6,436 nucleotides of DNA from an uncultured Clostridiaceae bacterium (GTDB lineage: Bacteria; Bacillota; Clostridia; Lachnospirales; Lachnospiraceae), in contig CATKZA010000110.1 in assembly GCA_949841235.1 (NCBI GenBank), positions 1 to 6,436 of the forward strand. Direction: 5' to 3'. The notes under the pieces are model-generated. The model was given only the letters and a program-made list of their open reading frames with translations. It searched no databases and was not told the DNA's origin. Positions 5,102-6,436 of this stretch are shown in pieces. A program made the position numbers and the translations under genes. Numbering within the stretch: the stretch's first letter is position 1; the number at the start of each line of letters is the position of its first letter.

Positions 5102-6436
5102 TCATGCATGGGGAATGTCCGTGTATTCCGAAATCTCCCTGCTGATGGTCACCAAATCCGAAATGCTCAGGTCATGGACAGAGCCATGCCCCGTAATTCT
5201 GGCAAACATCTTCAGCTCATCCCTGGAGACATTGAGAAAATTCGCCACCCGCCTTGCGGCGGCATCCACCTTTAGCCTGGCGCGCAGTTCCGGCTCCTGA
5301 GTCGCAATCCCCACGGGACAATTTCCCGAACCGCAGATGCGGTATTGCTGGCATGCCGCTGCGATTAACGCCGCAGAGGCAATAGCTACAGCGTCCGCCC
5401 CCATGGCAAGAGCCTTGGCAAAATCTGAGGATACCCGCAATCCCCCGGTAATCACCAAGGAAATGTCCGAATGGACAGCATCCAGATATTTCCTTGCCCG
5501 GCGCAAGGCATAAATCGTGGGAACCGAAGTGGCCTCCCGAAGCATCAGGGGGCTGGAACCCGTAGCACCGCCCCTGCCGTCAATGGTGATAAAGTCCGGC
5601 TCTGCAAAGACACAAAATTCCAAATCCCGCTCTATCCGACCTGCGGCAATCTTTATGCCGATAGGCCTGCCGTCCGACCTTCTGCGCAGCATGGAAACCA
5701 TCTCCCGCAGGTCTTCCCTGCTGTTGATCTCCTCAAATTTGCTAGGACTCTGAATATCCTCCCCGGGATTTCTCCCCCGAAGGGCAGCGATTTCCTCCGT
5801 CACCTTCTCTCCCGGCAAATGGCCTCCCATCCCCGGCTTCGTCCCCTGGCCGATTTTGATTTCAATGGCATCTGCCCCTCGGAGATTTTCATCCGTGACG
5901 CTATATTTATTGGGGATATATTCAAAAATATACTTGTAGGCGGCTGCCCTTTCCTCCGGCAGAATGCCGCCCTCCCCACTGCACATGGCAGTCTTTGCCA
6001 TGGCCGAGCCTTTGGACAGCGCCACCTTTATCTCCCTGGACAGCGCTCCGAAAGACATGTGGGATATGTACACCGGGCTGTCAAGCACCATGGGCCGCTT
6101 GGCATTCTTGCCGATCACTGTCATCGTGGTGACAGGATCGTGGTCATTCAGCGGAGGCGGGTTTAACTGGGCGCCCAGAAGGAGAATATCATCCCAATCC
6201 GGCATGGCCATCTTCGTGCCCATAGAGCCTCCCACAGATTTTCCCGTCACTGCCATGCGGTGGATTTCCTCCATATACCTACAGGACGTATCCACTCTGT
6301 AATAATTCTGATCATAGGCCAATTCCCCATCGTCCTCTTTCAGGGAAATCTCCGGATGCCCCTTTTCCTCCCCCGATTCTCCAGACACCTCCCTGAATTT
6401 GGATCCGGGCTGGTGGCACACCGGACATTCCTTCGG
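5102..6436 (-). CDS. Glutamate synthase (GltB C-domain)-like FMN/Fe-S protein with N-terminal rubredoxin-type knuckle, 5' end missing
   Basis: The frame is open to the window edge, so 444 residues of a slightly longer protein are seen; an internal GTG at 6421 is not the start. The first visible residues, PKECPVCHQPGSKF, are the second Cys knuckle of a short rubredoxin-like domain whose first CxxC lies outside. From about residue 75 on it is a glutamate synthase FMN domain: SHMSFGALS (125-133), GEGG (154-157), KIGQGTKPGMGGHLPG (194-209), GRPIGIKI (256-263), DGRGGATGSSP (286-296), GGLRVSSDFAKAL (331-343) and Cys362, Cys368, Cys373 in the C-x5-C-x4-C pattern that binds the 3Fe-4S cluster. No glutamine amidotransferase domain is visible, and the space left for an N-terminus depends on the missing part. 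In the archaeal and clostridial single-domain group the reaction is not firmly established; glutamate formation from 2-oxoglutarate with ammonia or a partner-supplied amino group is the family expectation. The rubredoxin knuckle suggests an electron input module. It is followed by a terminator. Confidence 0.92.
   Translation of the reverse strand, partial: PKECPVCHQPGSKFREVSGESGEEKGHPEISLKEDDGELAYDQNYYRVDTSCRYMEEIHRMAVTGKSVGGSMGTKMAMPDWDDILLLGAQLNPPPLNDHDPVTTMTVIGKNAKRPMVLDSPVYISHMSFGALSREIKVALSKGSAMAKTAMCSGEGGILPEERAAAYKYIFEYIPNKYSVTDENLRGADAIEIKIGQGTKPGMGGHLPGEKVTEEIAALRGRNPGEDIQSPSKFEEINSREDLREMVSMLRRRSDGRPIGIKIAAGRIERDLEFCVFAEPDFITIDGRGGATGSSPLMLREATSVPTIYALRRARKYLDAVHSDISLVITGGLRVSSDFAKALAMGADAVAIASAALIAAACQQYRICGSGNCPVGIATQEPELRARLKVDAAARRVANFLNVSRDELKMFARITGHGSVHDLSISDLVTISREISEYTDIPHA

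Noticed and set aside
4894..5105. Upstream extension of DUF1622 to 4986 and a 74-codon minus frame at 4881-5105
   Set aside because: Both cross the terminator hairpin and the tRNA-like segment and lack ribosome sites, whereas ATG 4893 has a strong AAAGGAG site and gives the usual DUF1622 length.
5471..6166. Open frame of 231 codons on the plus strand
   Set aside because: It lies entirely antisense to the glutamate synthase-like gene, whose family motifs are unmistakable. The translation has no recognisable motif and there is no ribosome site; long antisense frames are common opposite genes with this codon use.
1..6436. CRISPR array, insertion sequence or phage genes
   Set aside because: No regularly spaced direct repeats and no transposase, integrase or phage structural motifs were seen on either strand.

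Overview
The window looks like chromosomal DNA of an obligately anaerobic Firmicute, most likely class Clostridia and probably Lachnospiraceae. The reasons are the content (a ferredoxin-linked 2-oxoacid oxidoreductase, a high-molecular-weight rubredoxin, a single-domain glutamate synthase-like protein with a rubredoxin-type zinc/iron knuckle), strong AGGAG/AAGGGG ribosome binding sites, and moderately GC-rich genes separated by AT-richer spacers. This placement is inference from content; no marker gene is present.

Layout: bases 2-358 (+) are the 3' end of a gene for an SGNH-fold acyltransferase/esterase domain of the OatA type. It ends 8 bp from the tail of a convergent minus-strand gene set that fills the rest of the window. 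Read in its own direction (high to low coordinates), that set is: (1) a glutamate synthase domain protein, truncated by the window edge, 6436-5102; (2) a spacer of about 200 bp holding a tRNA-5'-half look-alike, an intrinsic terminator and probably a new promoter; (3) a small DUF1622 membrane protein, 4893-4546; (4) a flavin-reductase/rubredoxin fusion (Hrb type), 4541-3939, with a TTG start; (5) a fused gamma+delta subunit of a 2-oxoacid:ferredoxin oxidoreductase, 3909-2836; (6) a 186-bp spacer packed with nested inverted repeats; (7) the fused alpha+beta subunit of the same oxidoreductase, 2637-367.

Genes 3-7 are tightly spaced (4 bp, 29 bp, then the structured spacer) and are probably one operon. 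The two POR proteins together supply all four classical chains as two fused polypeptides: thiamine diphosphate chemistry and one proximal 4Fe-4S cluster in alpha-beta, CoA-side gamma domain and two 4Fe-4S clusters in gamma-delta. Hrb-type proteins move electrons between NAD(P)H or flavin and rubredoxin partners such as flavodiiron proteins, so the operon reads as an oxidoreductase with accessory electron-transfer and membrane proteins. The glutamate synthase-like gene is separated by a terminator and may be independent.

The points most worth following are the loss of the usual substrate-binding arginine in the POR alpha domain (Leu130), which argues against assuming pyruvate as substrate; the nested palindromic element between the two POR genes, which also supplies the stop codon of gamma-delta and permits two mutually exclusive foldings; and the tRNA-like/terminator sequence in the 4894-5101 spacer.
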